64,000 nucleotides of DNA, from positions 39,651,501-39,715,500 of the forward strand of contig CM053813.1 in the NCBI GenBank assembly GCA_028671895.1. Reading direction: 5' to 3'. The position numbers were made by a program, and so were the translations under genes. The notes below the pieces were generated by a model that searched no databases, was not told the origin of the DNA, and saw only the letters and a program-made list of their open reading frames with translations. Below, piece after piece: positions 61,367 to 64,000 of this stretch (positions within the stretch are counted from its first letter, which is position 1; each line of letters opens with the position of its first letter). The DNA is from Oenanthe sinensis (Eukaryota > Streptophyta > Magnoliopsida > Apiales > Apiaceae).

Positions 61367-62708
61367 GCCAATAAATCTGGACCGTTGATGGTCAGATCCA
61401 ACGGTCAGGAAGGATCTCCACAAGAAAGCATTGCGCCTACAGCAATGTTTCATTGCTACTCCCACAGTGAAACATTACGGTAGTGGAGTGATAATTCTAT
61501 GTCCGAAAATACCCTTGCAACATATATATATGAGTTATATAATTTGTTTTGTAATAAAATATTAGCCTTTTTTACTATATTTGTATTAAAAAGGAGTAGA
61601 AGATTGAATTATAATTTTATTATTATTTTTTACTCACCTAAAATTAATATTTAAGAACATCCATACGGTTGGATCTTCCCAAAAATTATTTAAAATAATC
61701 ATTTTATAAATCGGGAACTAGTTTTGATATACTAACCATTTTTACTATATTTGTATTAAAAAGAGTAGAGGATTGAATTGTAAATTTTTTATTATTTTTT
61801 TACTCACTTAAAATCAATACTTAAGAACATCTATATGGTTAGATCGTCCCAAAAATTATTTAAAATAATCATTTTATAAATCAGGAAGTTTCGATATACT
61901 AACCAATTTTAATATATTTATATTAAAAAGGAGTAGAAGATTGAATTGTAAGTTTTTTATTATTTTTTTACTCGCATAAAATCAATATTTAAGAACATCT
62001 GTACGGTTGGATCTTCTCAAAAATTATTTAAAATAATCATTTTGTAAATCGGGAACTAGTTTCGATATCTTAACCGTTTTTACTATATTTGTAATAAAAA
62101 GGAGTATAAGATTGAATTGTAAATTTTTTATTAATTTTTCACACGCCTAAAATCAATATTTAAAAACATCCGTACGGTTGGATCATCCAGAAAATTATTA
62201 AAAATATAATTTTACAACTCGGGAACTAGTTTCGATATAGTAGTCTTTTTAATATATTTGATTATATGTATTAAAAAAGAGTATAAGATTGAATTGTAAT
62301 TTTTTTATTATTTTTTACCTAAAATTAATATAAATATAGTAAAAAGGGCTAGTATATCAAAACTAATTCTCAATTTATAAAATGATTATTTTAAATAATT
62401 TTTGGGACGATTCAATCTTACGGATGTTTTTAAATATTGATTTTATGTAAGTAAAAAAATAAAAAAAATTACGATTCAATCTTCTACTCCTTTTCAATAC
62501 AAATATAGTAAAAGAAATTAATATTTTATTACAAAACAAATTATATAACTCATATATATTTATATATATATTTGCTGCAAGGATATTCTCGGGCATAAAA
62601 ACATCACTCTGTTACCGTAATATTTCATTGCAGGAGTATTAATGAAACACTACGGGAGTGACCTCCTGACCGTTAGATCTGATCACCAACGGTCCAGATC
62701 TGTTGGCC
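61367..62708. mobile_element. Inverted-repeat element with an internal ~170-bp satellite
   Basis: Terminal arms of about 200 bp mirror each other: left ATCTGGACCGTTGATGGTCA, right the inverse of CACCAACGGTCCAGAT; both include AACGGTCAGGA and a GTAATATTTCATTG/CAATGTTTCATTGC block. Between the arms sit about four and a half direct copies of a ~170-bp unit, anchored by A(G/A)AACATC..TA..GTT.GATC at 61653, 61823, 61991 and 62162. One inverted copy follows at 62340-62520. It is non-coding. I could not identify a target duplication; the size and long arms suggest MULE-type. Confidence 0.75.
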
Positions 62709-63125
62709 GTGTCTACTTCTATTCAACGGGGGCGTGGATTGTGACCCTTTCTTGTTTGGGTCGAAACAACAATTAATTCTTTAGCGAGGGACACATATAC
62801 AGCGAGGGACACATATACAGCTCACTTTTTTATATTTTTATTTTTGTATTATCCGACTTCAAAAGAAATACATTAATGTGCATTAAATTCTTGCCGAATT
62901 ACGAATTATGATTGGATTTCTAATTACTCCATCTCTTCTTGAATATCTGCTTTTTCAGAAAAGTAGTCTTGTTTTAAAATATTTGCTTTTGTTTCATTTT
63001 CAAGATATAATCAATGTTGGAGTTCCAATTATATTCCTACAAAATAATAAATGTTGTAATTAAATGATTTGACTATAAGTGATATTTTTGTAAATAAAAA
63101 ATTAACTACACTAATATTTAGAATT

Positions 63126-64000
63126 GTTGGATCAAATCAAGCTTACTATGTATAATTACTTGTCTTGTTGTAACACATTTAAAGATTTTGTATTAGGTTG
63201 GTGACTTAGATACTTTAATGTACTATTGCAGATAGAAGTATAATCAAATTGTAATTAAAGTCAAAGAATAAAGTATGTTAGAAGATTTAAGTTGAATTAT
63301 GCATCTAGACAAAGAAGACTTCTTAAAGAATAATGAATGCAATCTGAGAATTCTTCTAAGGCAAATAACGGGTCGAGAAGTCAGAAATGTGTAACTGGTC
63401 GAGAAGTCTCAAAATACTCATTGACTCAGTATTCGATCGAGAAGTGATCATTTGAGAAGTCAAGGAATTAAAGCCAATCGAGTAGTGTGAAAATAGTATG
63501 CATTCGAGAAGTACAGAAAACAAATCGAGAAGTAAGTTATTGAACCATTCGAGAAGTATGAGGAATTGGATCAATCGAGAAGTCTGTGGTGATAGTTCAT
63601 TCGAGAAGTCTAGTTCATTCGAGAAGTCTAGTCCAATCGAGAAGTCATCAAAGCCATATCTATTCGAGAAGTCTCTTAGTACTCGATCGAGAAGTCAATA
63701 TCATGACTTCTCGAAGTGCAATAAAGATAAATATTCGAATGATTCAAAAGTCTGAATTCTAGGAGATTTGCAAAAGAATTAGACAAGTGATTCTGAAGAT
63801 TTGTCATTATAGGGTCAGTCAAACCTGTAATGATAAAGACAAGTCTACAATGAAACTTGGAAGATACACAAGACAAATGACAGAAGAGATAAGGCTGAAA
63901 GTATCAGACTGTCAACAGAATGTTTTAGCTAGAAATAGATAGTAGTCAAATGTAAAGTTATTTTTGTCTATTTCTAATTTTAGCTTAACTGACTTGTGAG
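63126..64000 (+). mobile_element. Possible LTR or leader of a retroelement running off the right edge
   Basis: TGTTGGATCAAATCAAGC at 63126 resembles the start of a copia-type LTR, and the following 0.9 kb is A-rich, non-coding and carries the TCGAGAAGTC array. No PBS or second LTR is visible before the window ends, so the call rests only on style. The open frame at 63498-63755 just reads the repeats (FEKSS, SRS). Confidence 0.3.
63373..63714 (+). repeat. Interspersed decamer array TCGAGAAGTC, 14 direct copies plus one inverted
   Basis: Copies start at 63373, 63399, 63437, 63452, 63478, 63504, 63525, 63549, 63575, 63601, 63619, 63637, 63664 and 63687. Nine are perfect for TCGAGAAGT followed by C, and the others have one or two changes. 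The final inverted copy GACTTCTCGA is at 63705-63714. Five of the thirteen spacings are exactly 26 bp. Many copies are preceded by ATT or CA, and two by a palindromic CGATCGAG. The sequences between copies differ. Confidence 0.9.

Noticed and set aside
63373..63714. CRISPR array
   Set aside because: The repeat core is only 10 bp, spacing is irregular, and the host is a plant nucleus without cas genes. Reported as a periodic decamer array instead.

Overview
This is 64 kb of AT-rich nuclear DNA from a flowering plant, almost certainly a eudicot. The evidence is intron-rich genes with GT-AG junctions, a plastid-targeted release factor, plant-type CW and CCCH zinc-finger proteins, and plant Ty1/copia, TRIM, LINE, SINE, MULE-like and Harbinger/Tourist-like elements. 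I cannot name the species. No tRNA, rRNA or CRISPR locus was seen.

Layout. (a) 1-2717, minus: the 5' part of an unrecognised gene whose 3' end lies beyond the left edge. (b) 3589-5362: a decayed copy of four exons and introns of the CW gene 29.5 kb away. (c) 9636-10181/10292, plus: a short SANT-domain gene lacking its usual long C-terminus. (d) 10.4-24 kb: mostly repeats, including a TRIM-like LTR, a MULE-type foldback element with an 11-bp target duplication, a 0.9-kb tandem duplication, and a complete but dead Ty1/copia element (18166-21933) inserted in its second unit. (e) 25411-35277, minus: an intact 11-exon CW-type zinc-finger gene (1650 aa by my splicing). (f) 36-40 kb: AT-rich foldbacks, a small gene broken by a 94-bp templated insertion, and a 192-bp MITE. 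(g) 40475-47342, minus: an intact 15-exon plastid peptide-chain release factor 1 gene (408 aa). (h) 48.3-49.3 kb, minus: a LINE fragment. (i) 49903-59590, plus: an intact 7-exon gene for a five-finger CCCH protein (418 aa), with introns swollen by repeats. (j) 59.6-64 kb: a nest of MITEs, an element with long inverted ends and a ~170-bp internal satellite, and an LTR-like end carrying a periodic TCGAGAAGTC array.

The four recognised genes do not form a pathway. Their order SANT - CW - RF1 - CCCH looks like conserved microsynteny. From memory, Arabidopsis AT3G62900 (CW) and AT3G62910 (APG3, plastid RF1) are neighbours, and AT2G47820 (SANT) and AT2G47850 (CCCH) lie close together in the sister duplicated block. 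I found no convincing new biological system. The most unusual items are an intronic tandem array that carries a dead copy of a zinc-finger exon, two insertions whose empty sites survive in neighbouring duplicates, the templated insertion in the small gene, and the TCGAGAAGTC array.
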